64,000 nt of DNA from contig OZ234498.1 in the NCBI GenBank assembly GCA_965153455.1, forward strand, positions 5,890,001-5,954,000, given 5' to 3'. This document shows positions 37,175 through 49,472 of the stretch, piece by piece. The translations under genes and the position numbers were made by a program. The stretch is from Sphagnum compactum (Eukaryota; Bryophyta; Sphagnopsida; Sphagnales). Each line of letters begins with the position of its first letter. The stretch's first letter is position 1. Under the pieces are notes generated by a model. It ran no database searches. It saw only the letters and a program-made list of their open reading frames with translations, and was not told where the DNA came from.

Positions 37175-39561
37175 TTATCACATGTTGATGTCATTGTGAA
37201 AAAATATTGGATTCACCCTTTGATTGGTTTAGATGAGGTGGCATTTTTATCCATGCACTTGAAAAACAAATTGAGGGGTTGTCCATTTGTTGAAGGCCAT
37301 TTGAATTCGTGATTCATTTTCCCTCACCCCAACCAATGACTTCATTGGTTTCCAGGAACATATTGGAAATTGAGACATAAGTTTTAGAACATAAATTTTC
37401 AGTTAAATTGGCTATTTTGTTCAAGTTTTTCAGTGAATCATTTTTTTGGTGAATCATCACATCCATGTCCATATATGTACAAATCAACATACATGTATAA
37501 GATTTACTAGATTGGGTTTTTTAATAAGCTTAATTCCTAACCATATTGTTCTAAATATTTGTAAATCAATGTACATATATATCATTCGGACTTTATGTTA
37601 ACCTTGTTTTGAAAACATAATATATACATTGCAATTTACCATCTGAAAATATATTTTATATTTACTTTAAGTAGATTTCTTAGAATGTAACCAAAAAAAT
37701 GAATAGTATAGATGAAGCACTTTTTAATGTTGGACTCCATAGGGTATCAAGCCATCCATACAAAGTTGGGGATTGTATTTTTTATTCAATTAGTTATTTG
37801 AAACAAGTACCAATCTCATCGATTTATTTTAGAAAAGGAGATGTATAATGTCTTCAACATGCTTTAGATTTAAGAGACTTTATAATTCACACTATTACAA
37901 TGTTAATCTTAACCAAAACACATCTCCACAAATGTGATTTTCACAGATTGAATTGTCTCAGGTAAATTGATTGTTTTTATTGAAAACAACTTTGGCTCTA
38001 TAACAATGTTGTATTTCTTAACATATAGTTGAGTGCATTAATAATATATTCTTCAGAGATTTCTACATTAACCTTCACTGCAGAATTGAATACTTTGACA
38101 TGAGCATTTAGATCAACATTTTTCTAAAGTCAGGGTATTTAAGAGCTACCATGTTTGGTCTTATAGAATGACCATTTCTATGATCAAGGAATTCTACAAT
38201 TATGACAGATGGTTTGCGATATCCTCCTTTTGGATTTTTAGCCTCTGTACTTCTATACCCTCCGATAGCTATTCTGCAGTCTTGGTCACACGAGTAGTCA
38301 TTATTGGATTGGTAAATGCCATCTGGGGTGTTCCAACAACTTTAATAGTTGATACTAGTAGTCCTGAACTTCTACTCAATTTTTTTCTCGCCAAAACCCC
38401 TCCTGATCCACGACCCAAGTTCATTATAGATCCAATTAGTAGTCCACCTCTGATGGAATTTATGTTAGGTGCAACAATAGTTTCCACTCCTATGGTTGGT
38501 GTTACAAATTAAATAATTGAGTGACCTTGATTTCAGCAATTGTTACTTCTGACACTCTTGGTGAATTTGTGTTAACTCGAGTTTGATGATGCCCCATCAT
38601 ATGGTTACCCATTAGTATCCTTTGTGGTGCAAAATGAGGATGTGAATACACCTTTGGTACTTTGCTCCTGAGTTGAATGGATGGATGAATCTGTTGGCTC
38701 TATGGTCCCGATTGACCTCCCAACTCCATGTTTCTCAATATGTTTTAGATCACAAGAATTCTTGGTTCTTACTCCTATGATTGATCCATTAATGTCCTTG
38801 CCACATTTTGTAACTCCACCTGTCTAGTAATGTTTGCTTTGATGTGAAAAGTGTACTTCCTTGGTTTACTGAAAACTTCAATCAAAATACAAAAAGAAAA
38901 TCCATGTTCTATTGAAATGTAATCAAACTACAAGATTAAATTTGTGGTATTCCAAAATAGAATCTATAGTTTTTGCTACAAAGTATTTACATATATCTCC
39001 TTATTCCAAAACTGTGTGTTCAAGAATGTTCTTCACTTTCCCAGATATCCCTCTTTTGGGCAATCCCGAAATCACCATCAACATGAATCAAAACTAAACA
39101 AGAATTCAAAATTCAAACTGCCAATGTCCAATGATGAATCCTTGTCCGTAATGCCTAATACATCCAAAAAAATCTAATATGTTTATTCCCTTAACAAAAG
39201 ACACTTAATCATCCACTCGACATTTTACATACACAACCCATGAAGAATCCATCATACAAACAAGATCAAAGTTCATATATCAATTTCCAAATTTGAACAA
39301 AAACTTGAACAAATGATCTTGCTTAGAAACTAAGGTTCATGATTTAGCTTGTGTCAACAAGAAAAACACATGGATAGACAATTATTATTTTTGTAATTGA
39401 TCAAACAACATTAAGACCAATTACAAATAATTCCAATGTTGAAGCTTATGATCTAACACTAGACACACATATTCAACCATAAACAATTTTATCCACTATT
39501 CCAAACACCTTTTGAAAAAAATGATATCATTCCAGATAAAGAATTTTATTTTTTTGTTCAA
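37175..39561. other. Spacer left of the Helentron remnant
   Basis: No recognised gene. The open stretch at 38168-38512 is Ser/Thr/Pro/Val rich and continues with stops to about 38830; its frame recalls a repetitive low-complexity coding relic, but no family can be named. It could be 5' transposon sequence of the neighbouring element. Confidence 0.35.
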
Positions 39562-41690
39562 AAACTAAATTTAGAACAACAAGCAATCTTTGATGACTAC
39601 ATATACCTTAAAGGACACAACCTAATAAACCAATTCAAATTTTTTTGGACAAATGAAGCTAGTACTTGCAAAACATTTACATTACTCCTCATTATACAAG
39701 GCCTACTACGTCATTACAACAAGTAAATACATGTTGAGCCACTAAAACAAAAAACACTATTCATGGCCTACACTAGTAAAACAACCTTCAATATAGATGG
39801 CACCACAATCCATTCAACATTAAATATTCCCTTGAGTTGCAAACATTTACCATCTTTGACATCTAAACATTTAGACATTTTACCAAAAACATATAGTGAT
39901 CTCAATTTATTGGTCCTTGATAAAATATCCTTCATTTGTAATAGAGTATTTTCTTTCATAGCTTATAGACTTAAAGCCATTAAACGAAGATACTACCATT
40001 TCTTTGGTAATTTAGATGTCATTATTACTAGTGACTTGCATCAAGTACCTCTAATTCATGACTCTTGGGTCTTTAAACCAAAATAAAACTCCCCAAATTC
40101 TTTAGTAAAAAACTTTTGGTTCAGTCATATTTGATGCTATGAATTGCATCAAGTTATGTGACAAACATATGAACAATTTGTGAACATTTTAAATATATTT
40201 CGTACTTCCACACACACTAAAAATGATATATCTACCTTTAATGCAATATGTTTTAAAACGGCCCCAAACAACCTCCAATCCCCCTACTTATATCACCCAA
40301 ATAAAGCCACAAACATATGAAATGAATATGTATCTTGATCGCCAATGGACAAGAGTATGTTTTTAATGCAAAAGATCATCATCATGACACATGTCCTTTG
40401 CACTTTAAACTACAAGAAGATCCCAACCATACTGCAAGTTTACACTATCAAATACGTTTGAAATTGGGAATATTTGTTGAACTATGTGCTGGAAATTATG
40501 CCACACATGATGAACTTTTCAATGGTGCTGGTGATGTATTTAAATTTGCAACATCACTCCCCAATAATGAATCTCTTATATGGGTTCAATTTTCAAACTC
40601 GAAAGCAAGTACTAATACTTGTAGGCTAAAAATCAACATTTATATTCAGCAAAAATTGAACACACTTGAACACCTATCCAACCCATCTCCAAAGAAATCT
40701 AAATAGGTGTTAATTCAAGCCATTTGATCACTTGTACACAATTTCCTATACAACCTCCTCTTGTTGCACAATTCATAGATCACAAGGTTTCACATTAGAT
40801 CATGTGGCATTTGACCCATCTGGAGCAACACATCATGGCTTTACATATACATTATTATCTTTGTACAAATGAAATCCTATATTTATTGGTTCCCTTGCAA
40901 AAAAAATAATTTAGGGTCAATGTCTGTGTAATGGAAGAAATGCATCAACTTCACACAAAAGTTGTATGGAAATTAAAAATAACAAGATTGTCACTACTTT
41001 GTAAAACACATACCATAATCCAATCATTAAACACTAGGTCTTTACCATTTGATGCTGCTAATATTGACAATGATCACAACCTAAAATCATCCCATAATAT
41101 ATGTCTCAACGAAACAAGACTAAAGTCCAAAGATTTTGACATCATCCACTCCCTACCACATACAAAAAACTATTAGTCTCTTATGGTGTATGGTATTATG
41201 GGTACCATGTTATTATACAACAAGCATATGAATTTGTACTCAACAAATACCAATGTTTACCTAGGTTCAAAAATAATTACAGCTAACTTTCAACAATTGA
41301 AGTCAACATGCAATTCATGTTATTGCTATATCAAAACCCCCTACATTACAATTAACACATCTTTTCAATGCACTAAAACAAACCATGCTCATTCTTCCCC
41401 AAATTTTTCCAACTATTGTCTTAGGAGATTTCAATGTGAATATGCTAGATAACGAAAATAAAGATACACAAAATTTAACCCAATTCATGTCACAATACAA
41501 CAAAATGATACTTCAATTTCAACAAAACACTACAAATTTATGGTTCACAACTTGATTATGTTTACTGTTATTTTGCTAATTCCCGATGTCTTTCAGGAAC
41601 AATAGAAGCCTATTGATCAAATCACAAACCCATTTACTTTGCATACAAATTGCCAGACCATGTCACCAATTTCACTTTACATTAGCTAAC
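39562..41690 (+). mobile_element. Helentron-type element remnant: PIF1-like helicase plus endonuclease
   Basis: From 39562 the frame reads LNLEQQAIFDDY, a degraded Walker A region (ASTCKTFTL), then TTFNIDGTTIHSTLNIP, LLVLDKISFICNR (Walker B-like, normally DEIS), and DVIITSDLHQVPLIHDSW, which are PIF1-type helicase motifs. At 40335-40706 the helicase continues with VELCAGNYATHDELFNGAGD. From about 40990 another frame reads TIIQSLNTRSLPFD, ICLNETRLKS, then GDFNVNMLDNENKD near 41427-41465 and LDYVYCYFANSRCLS with NHKPIYFAYKLP to about 41660: an endonuclease/exonuclease/phosphatase (AP-endonuclease-like) domain. Helicase plus this nuclease is the Helentron (Helitron2) layout. Frameshifts and stops are frequent, the Rep domain and element ends were not found, so it is dead. 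Confidence 0.7.
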
Positions 41691-43561
41691 AAAACCTTTT
41701 TCGAGTCTTTTTGTGTGCTTGGCATGTTTTAAAGAATTGGAAGAAAATGATCATGTCCAAGGTGCCGATGGTCGAGGATAAAAGGGAGGTAGCATTCCAA
41801 GCTCAGATGGGTCCTCAAGAAGAGGATGAACATGGGCCATCCCGGAGGTCAAAATATCTATCAAACATGTTTCTCTAAAGAAAACTTCCCATGCGTAGTA
41901 GCAACATACACATGCATCACAAATTTTATTTCAGCCTTGAAGGAGTGCAGCTTGAGAATCCACACACGTTGAATGTACCCTCTTTCAGTTGAGCTGAAGG
42001 TATATACAAGCACTTGTGCACATGCAATCATGTTTTTTTTGCCCCTTGAAGATGTGCACTGATTGATTTTGTTGGATGCAGCTCTACTTTGAACATTAAA
42101 AACAGGATCCTCATCATAACAGGGAGTGATTCCTTGCTGTTGCCATTTGTGTTCCAAAGCTTGATTGGGGCCGAACTGACTCAGAGGTCTGCGGCATTCA
42201 CTTGTTCCATATTCACTCAATTTGTTAGCTGGTGAGTTATGTCTTGCCCCTTCTTTCCCTTTGTTTTGTCTCAAGGTTTCCAAGGAGCTCATAGTAATAG
42301 GCTTGCTGATATATACCTCCATACTGTAGTACTTGGATTCTGTGTGAATGAACTCCAGGTTTGGCCATACTATTGGAACCGGTGCAACCATGGGATTCAC
42401 CAAAAATCCCATGCAAAAGACTGGCTAAGGTGATGCAATCTCAAGCTTGAATATGAGGATCTGCAGCAAATGGCCAGGTCCCAGAAGTAAGTAAGTGGCT
42501 TGGGGTTTGGGTGTAATGGAGTCAGTAGTTTTGACTTGAAGATTGTGGAGAAACTTGCCACCAGTGCACTTGTTAGTGCTGCCCACTCTTTGTGTTGGAT
42601 CTGAGCCATCCTTTAGCTCCTGAGAAATGGCATAAATACTCAAACAGAAGAATGAGATGAATTACAATGCTGATCGGCAAGGCATGTCTATGGTGCTGCT
42701 ACTGGTTGGTCTCTTATCTACACTCCCTGAGCCTGCCTTTTGCCAAAGGAAAAATGTCATCTGAATTCTTGCAGAATCCTGTACTCATGGTGCAGATTGT
42801 CTTAGTATGTTGTTTGAAGGAGGTTGCTAGTTGTCCAAAACAGAGGCTCCTTTGCCTACAAAGTGCTTCAGGAGTTGGCATGCAATAATAAGAAGCTGAA
42901 AGCACATCCTTCTTTCTGCCAACCCTACATCAACCACAATATCAATCACTGAATCATTTCCAGAGCTTGTCACAGATACCAGTGAAACTTGGAGTACTCC
43001 CGCAAGCATACAAGTCATTGCTAAACTCACATAGGATTCGAGGATCTTGGACTACATATCTACACATTTTTTTGTTGGTTGTGAAGCATGGAAGGAGGAG
43101 GAGGAGGAGGAGGAGGTAGATTTTGCTTGATTGCTACAGTATGACTTTGGTTCCTTTGTATGGATAAGGTAACGTTTCTCCTTCATATCTACAAAGGAGA
43201 AGTCTCTGACAATTGTTTTATAGAGCTTTCCTGGTTTGCAGTGACGGGGATTGTTTCCAATCCAATTAGGTCATGTTGTACAAAACCAAAAGACTAGTAG
43301 TGCTCAGTTGGGTCCTTGATTCTGCATGCACACATGATCTGCTGAGTCTGTTTTGAAATTAGCTCCATTCCTGGTGAAGAAAGAAACATCCGGGGCTGTT
43401 ATTGTTGTTGGTCCGTGACCTGTGAAACCAAATCCAAGCGATGATTAAATCTCTTTGCAAAATGCAAAATATGGTCTCCCACAAGCAAGGAGGCTGAAGA
43501 GATTGCTACAAAGAAAACATATTGCTTTGCTACAAAGTTTAAGACTTTGTGCAACCAGGTT
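41691..43561. other. Spacer with one uncharacterised minus-strand frame
   Basis: An ATG-started minus-strand frame of 183 codons lies at 41861-42412 (start MGFLVNPMV, rich in Ser, Gln, Asn); it is preceded by an in-frame TAG. Another open frame, 42425-42643, lies just upstream on the same strand in a different phase. No family is recognised and no splice chain could be closed. A GGA run lies at 43092-43115. These could be exons of a lineage-specific gene, a pseudogene or chance. Confidence 0.3.
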
Positions 43562-43744
43562 ACAAATCCAAATCAAAGCTTGCAGAGTACCAAAAATCAA
43601 AGCTTGCAGGGTACCAAAAACAGAGCTTGCTTGCAGAGCACCAAAGTCAGAGCTTGCAGAGTACCAAAAATCAAAGCTTGCAGGGCACCAAAAACGGAGC
43701 TTGCCTGCAGAGCACCAGAATCAGAGCTTGCAGAGTACGGAAAT
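43562..43744 (+). repeat. Minisatellite upstream of the DUF3598 gene
   Basis: Seven or so tandem units of about 24-27 bases (AGCTTGCAGAGTACCAAAAA and variants). Every third unit carries an inserted CTTGC, so a higher-order unit of about 78 bases is visible twice (roughly 43570-43647 and 43648-43725). All three plus-strand frames stay open through it. It ends about 265 bases before the DUF3598 start codon. Confidence 0.75.
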
Positions 43745-44008
43745 CATGCTGGCTTGCTGTGTTGAACCTTGCACCTACCTGAATCCCCAAGAGTGAGCGA
43801 GGATGGAAGATGGGAAACATGGGCGAGGGAGGGAGGGGGGGTGCACATTGCAGTCGTAGTTTCTCACTTGATGAACCTTATCTTCGCTAGTAGGGTGAAC
43901 GGATGTGGAGGGGACTCGTTGGAGTTGGCGTGCTTTTGCTGTGCGTGTAGCGAGAGAGAGAGAGAAGACGAAGACGCCGGCATCGCGCCACAAGAGGAGT
44001 CTCGTGGC

Positions 44009-46968
44009 ATGGAGCCTTCCAGCGAGGTGCTGGGCGTGCGCGGCGCGACTTCGCTTTGCTCGTCCTCAGTGCTGTTCTCGCGGCCTCTCACAACAACATG
44101 TCGTCGTCTTCGTCCTTCTCTTCTTCTCCAGCTGCAGCAGTTTCCAATAGGCGGAAATTTATTCCAAGGACTTTGCTGCAGTTTGCAGCAGCAGCAGCAG
44201 CGGACGTCGTGGATAACGCAACTGCGCCGGCCTGGCGGCGGTGGCGAGAGAATTGGAAGAGAGATTCATCATGGAGCTTGGAAGCGGCAGCGAGCAGCAG
44301 AAGAAGTCACGCAATTCTCTTCTAGCGTCCGGTGCAGCCAAGCTGCATCTTCCGAGGCCGCTTCGCATAGCAACGGGGACGGTGGAGAAGAAGAAGATGC
44401 GGAAGCCCGGGACTTGGCTGCATTGGAAGAGTTCGTTCATATAAACACTGGCTCTTGGAGTGGCACGTTTACTGTACGCCATCTCTTGCGCTTATTCTGC
44501 TCTTGTGTGTTCCTTCTATACTACAATGTTCGTAAGCACTTTCATTAGTGCTTTTGCTTGCGTCCGAATTACTCCTGTTTGTGAAGAAGAGGAGGGAGGT
44601 ACTATAGAACTGCACAATGCAGACTAGTGACAGGTTGTGGTTTTTGTGCAGCAATATGATGTATTAGGCAACAGGTTGCAATGCATCCCGACGAAGGTGA
44701 CCGCTCACTCTTATGGCAGAGGTTCTAATATCAGCCTTCTCCAGACGTGAGTCGTTTGTATATTCTGCCTTGATGCCATTTTGTTCCTGCAGCTTCTTCT
44801 TCTTCTTGTGAAGCTCTTGGGGGCTGAAATCCAGTCACTCCCTTCACAGTTTTCTTTTAGCTAGCTTGGAGAGCAAGATGCTGTAAAACTTCTATATTGG
44901 TTCACATCCCCTATGTGTGCTTCTGGCTATGTGTGGTACCACTGTAATCCGGTTCTCAGTACTGTAAAATGAATCTTGAGTTAGATCTGTTTGAATTGGA
45001 ATTGCAGTGATCAAGATTAGTATTACCTGATAGTGGCAGTGGATCTCAAGGGGAATCCTCTTGTTAATTGACAGGCTGAAGGTCAAACAGGCAGGATCGA
45101 AAACCACAGTGACAGATGAAGATGATACTGAGCCTGTTTGGGAGGAGTTCAAGTTAGATGAGACTAATCTCCTCACATTTGATAGGCGACAGCAGGTGAG
45201 TCGTGTTTCAAATAAGCAAGGGGTTTTCTTTCCTTTTTTTAGGGTCCAAACCTTAACCTGCAGCCAGTAGCATCACATGTGTCTAAAAATCCACACAAAG
45301 AGTGCACTCAAGTTTTGTAATAGAAAGAAGCACCATGATGATGTTTATGTATCAGAACTTGATAGTTTGTTTTTGGTGTTGTAAATACATTGCCAAGGCT
45401 TTAGCCAGAGGTTTATGTAAAAAGCCCCTTGAACCCTATGTCAAGAAAGGGACCCTTAAACCCTAGGACAGAAAGTATCGAGACATACTTGTGTTTCAAG
45501 TTTAAACATCGGTGTGAAATTGTGGACCTGGCTGGTCCTATATAGAAACAAATCTCAGTTAGCCTGCCTCCAGTAGAGTATTCAAGGTACCAAGAAAATC
45601 AAAAAATGCAAAAAATGTGTTGTTGTTTATCTAGCTCAGACTGGCATGTGTTCTATTGCAGGTTGGCTTCTTTCCTGGGGAGAAGGCATATACAGTTTCG
45701 CACCAGACGGCAGAGATGTTGGACAAGGTTTTGAGGGTTGGTGTGCTGGGAGAAGATAATGACGAACAGGAGGAGTTTCCAAAGTAAGCTCTCCCTTTTG
45801 TTCAGGTATGCCCCATTAGTTGTGCAAGGGGTGGTAGGGTCAACAAATGCAATAAGGACTTCCCCTTCATAGGCTGTGTCCAAAGAATCCTAGCAACTGT
45901 GGATTCCTGTTGTGAAGACAACAACAGTAGTTGTACTAGGTATGGAGCATGAATGAATGTAGTGATGTTCAGCCCCCCCACTGCCCCTCTAGAGGTTTTG
46001 CCCTAAGTAACTCATTGCAGTAAGTCACTGTTCTGTTGGAAGACGATGCTTAGGATATTCTACTGCCTTATTCTACTTTTTGAGGAGGTGAGTTCTTATA
46101 TTGGGCTTGTCATTCTAGGTTTGGTAGTGGAACATGTTGCATTGAGTGGAGTACAGGGTTTTGTCTGTATGACTGCACACGTACTGATCCTCCATTTCCA
46201 TGTACAGAGGAGTCAAGCTACCCTCTCGAAGGCCAGCTTTGGTGTGTGAGAGCTGTCTGTATTCTCAGGATTCAAATAGTCGGGTGAGGGCGTTCCATGT
46301 ACTTGATCCAAGGGGTTTTCTTGATGTTATTGGAGTCTTCCGTGAGAGCAAAGACAACAGCACTTTTGACGAGTCACAGACGGAGCCAGTTGATGAAGCG
46401 TCAAAAAGGATCCATGCATTGCTTGGGACATGGTCTGGACGATTGGTGACAAGGAGGACTGGGACTTATGGTGCCACCGTAGTTGAAAGTAATGTTCAAG
46501 TGGTTTTTGAAAAAGAGGAATCTGGCAAATTTCTGCAGGTGCTACCCCAAATATCCCCATCCTGCGAACAAAAACTTGCAAATGTTTTGAAGTGTGATAT
46601 TGGATGTGTCTGCAGTGTGTTTAAAACTCTGTATTTTTTCATTGATAGACACAAGCCTTGACCCCTTAATCTTCTGATCTTTGCAGGAGATAATATCAAG
46701 CAGTGGAGCAGGTACAAAGATTCGTTTGCGAGGAACATCAACAGGTGCAGTGTTACGGTTTGAAGGAGGGCTGTTAACCACCCTTCTGCCAGGAGGAAAG
46801 GCTCTGACCTGTCCAGGCAGTGTTGGTCGAAGTGTGGGGCGGGCACAATCATTCAACTTTGAATTCTCATGGATCGAATCTCCTGGACAAAGACGCAGGT
46901 TAGTGCGCACATATGATGTAGATGGCGTGGTTGTGTCTACCAGTTTGGCCATTGAGGCAAAAGTTTGA
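44009..46968 (+). CDS. DUF3598 protein, probably plastid-targeted
   Basis: Function unknown. Six exons, 44009-44473, 44652-44746, 45075-45195, 45662-45783, 46208-46538 and 46687-46968, close in phase and give 471 residues from the ATG at 44009. Residues 1-130 are rich in Ser, Arg, Gln and Ala and poorly ordered, as in a chloroplast transit peptide. The conserved part opens with EEFVHINTGSWSGTFTQYD (140-158). The C-terminal half has a second W-G-R element (LLGTWSGRLVTRRTGTYGA) and the family ending LLTTLLPGGKALTCPGSVG, FEFSWIESPGQRRRLVRTYD and VVVSTSLAIEAKV, matching cyanobacterial and plant DUF3598 proteins, whose domains are reported as lipocalin-like barrels. A further upstream frame exists but has no ATG before 44009. 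It converges with the next gene. Confidence 0.82.
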
Positions 46969-49472
46969 GAATCAGACCTTATTGATATGATCCCCTTGTA
47001 TGTCATGATACACCTGGTTTCTGGAACCAGCTTACACTAAGGGCAGTGCATGGGCCAGATAGGACAGAGAGTTCTTGCACTAGCTTTGCTGAACATGCAG
47101 CATTGAAGACATGTTTTGCTGCATATCTGTATCTATGGCATTTTTGAGGTTGAGGTTGGTGGCCAAGCAAGAACAGAAGATCTCCTGCACCTTAGGTTTT
47201 CCTGTTCTGAAACTAATGCCCTTTCCATGGCAAGATGTAAGGGTTGAGATCACTCGTACAAGTTGCACTTAGTAAGAGTGATCTATGGAACAAACCATAG
47301 GATCAGAATATTTGACTGAGGATTAGAATCCTGTGTAAAACTCATTAGAGTCTCAGACTACTGTTATCGTGATCAGAAGTCATCCATCTCAAATTGAACC
47401 ATGCAGCTTCTCTAAATCTGCTCCAATATTTGTCCTCAGTTGTTCAGAACAGCAATTTGGATTGCTAAATTGTTCGAATTAATCATTGCTTTCTAATCTA
47501 GTTGTTAAAACTGTCATCATGGTCCTGTTATGGAGATTTCTCTGCAGTTTCATAGATATGCGTCATGACGGTCTTGTTTGATCTGAGAATTGCTTCTGAA
47601 GCTTTCAGTGCCATCAACCTAATAATATGAATTTGAATCTTTTTTGACTTCCCCTTTGCAAGTGACTCTATGTTTTGCACATATGAGCATCTTCAAGTTC
47701 CTGCCTTCTCATGGATTGCAAAATCACAAACCTCAACAGAGGACAACCTGTTTGCAGATCTTAGCAAAATGACAACACAAATGTCATCAGATAGCAGTGC
47801 TGTGCCAGATAATAATGGTGCATATCATTCCAGTATTGCAAACCAATGATAAGTTATGACAGTACAAAATCTCGCAAAAAACAGAATCTACACAAAATCA
47901 CATACACAGACCAAGCCAGTTTGCAAAAGAAAGCTGTTTGCTACAAACCTGGAGCTGAATAAAATCATCCTACAACCGTCACCAATCAAAGCACCATGAA
48001 CATGGCAGCAAAAGTAACTTATCGTCACACATGTGAGTTTGCCCTTCACAACAATAGACACTCTGCAAGATAACACCACTGTGTAAACCCTAAACTAGAC
48101 CCCTATAATTGAGAACCACCTATGGGTTTTCTAAATACCCTGGGCGGTTCTTTTTAACAAAAATTAAGATGGTTCTCATATGGGCAATTCTCAAGTGAGG
48201 AGAACAAGCAGCACAGATTTCAGTCTGGGTATCACCAATGGTGGCACTATGATACCCTGTGGTTTCAAAGTGAGAACCAGCTGAAAGCTGGAAGGGTCCT
48301 CATCTTAATTTTGTGAACTGCCTAATATCAGTATAGACTACAGACAAGGTCTAATGAATCCCCAATCCACCTTTAGGTAGTCCAAAGGAAGACAAGACCA
48401 ATTCGTGTGACAAATCAAGACTAACTATTCAATTCCTTAATGTGTTTGTTACCATTTTGAAGATGTGATTTGCAATATTCTACATTCATCATATTGAGTT
48501 GCTATCCACATTGTCCAGTGATATATTAAGAATATAAATACACCAAATATTTTCAACATCAACTTAATTTGTAATTTTGAAAACATCATAATTTTCAAAA
48601 AATAAATTAAGTAGTGGTTACACTTAATATCACACAATCAGGTCAAATAAGACAAGGCAACTGACACACGATACTATTTATTTGTTGCAGAAAACACCAA
48701 CAAGAAACTAAATGATAATCACCCTTTGCTAATTTGAAGCCCTGCTCGACCAAAGAAACCATTACACCCACAAACCAAATTGCCAACAACCACAAATTGG
48801 TCAATGCATGTGGTACAGCTCACTTGCACCAACCCTACATAAGAAGAAAGGGCACAAAGCAAAATATAAACAGGCAACAGAGTAGTCATCAAAATTGGAC
48901 ACTGGACTTCTTGAATCTCTTCAAATTAAAATTACGGTAGCAAAAATTACTGAGATTTGCTTGTGGTACAAACAGAAAGCCTAGACAAGATGTGAAACCC
49001 ATCACTGCTACCCTTGTCCTCTACTCTGAAGCCGGGTTCAAAAAGGGCTTCAGTCTACATGTTCAACTACAGTATACCAAACTAACCTTTGGAGTATAAC
49101 TCCACACTGAAAGGTACCATCCACCTTTCTACTTCATTAAATGACCCAAACACTACATCATCATGAAGTCAAAGGTACCAGCAAATGAGGGCATTTCTCC
49201 TGTTTTTTCTTTCAGAAAGAAGGGTAGACTCTTTAAATGCAGGTGCAAAATCATATCTCTTGCTATTGCAGCACTGCCAGTCCTCAACCAGCACACAGGT
49301 TTAGATCAGACTTAACCAGAGCGGTGAACTAAACAACTCCTTCCTTTTAAGCAAATAACCTCAGGTATAGCTCCCACAACAGGCAGAATCAGTAGTTACT
49401 CTCCACTATTTACCCTCAGAGAATCAATGTGGCAGAGATGGTTCCTGTGACATGACCATACATGAGCCGCAC
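46969..49472. other. Spacer between two convergent genes
   Basis: Contains the 3' flanks of the DUF3598 gene (plus) and the FoP-type gene (minus). No exon, RNA gene or strong repeat was found. Short inverted words around GAGAACCACC / GGGCGGTTCT occur near 48110-48160. Confidence 0.4.

Noticed and set aside
43769-44008. Extended N-terminus of the DUF3598 protein
   Set aside because: The frame is open but has only a TTG and no ATG before 44009; the sequence there looks like leader.
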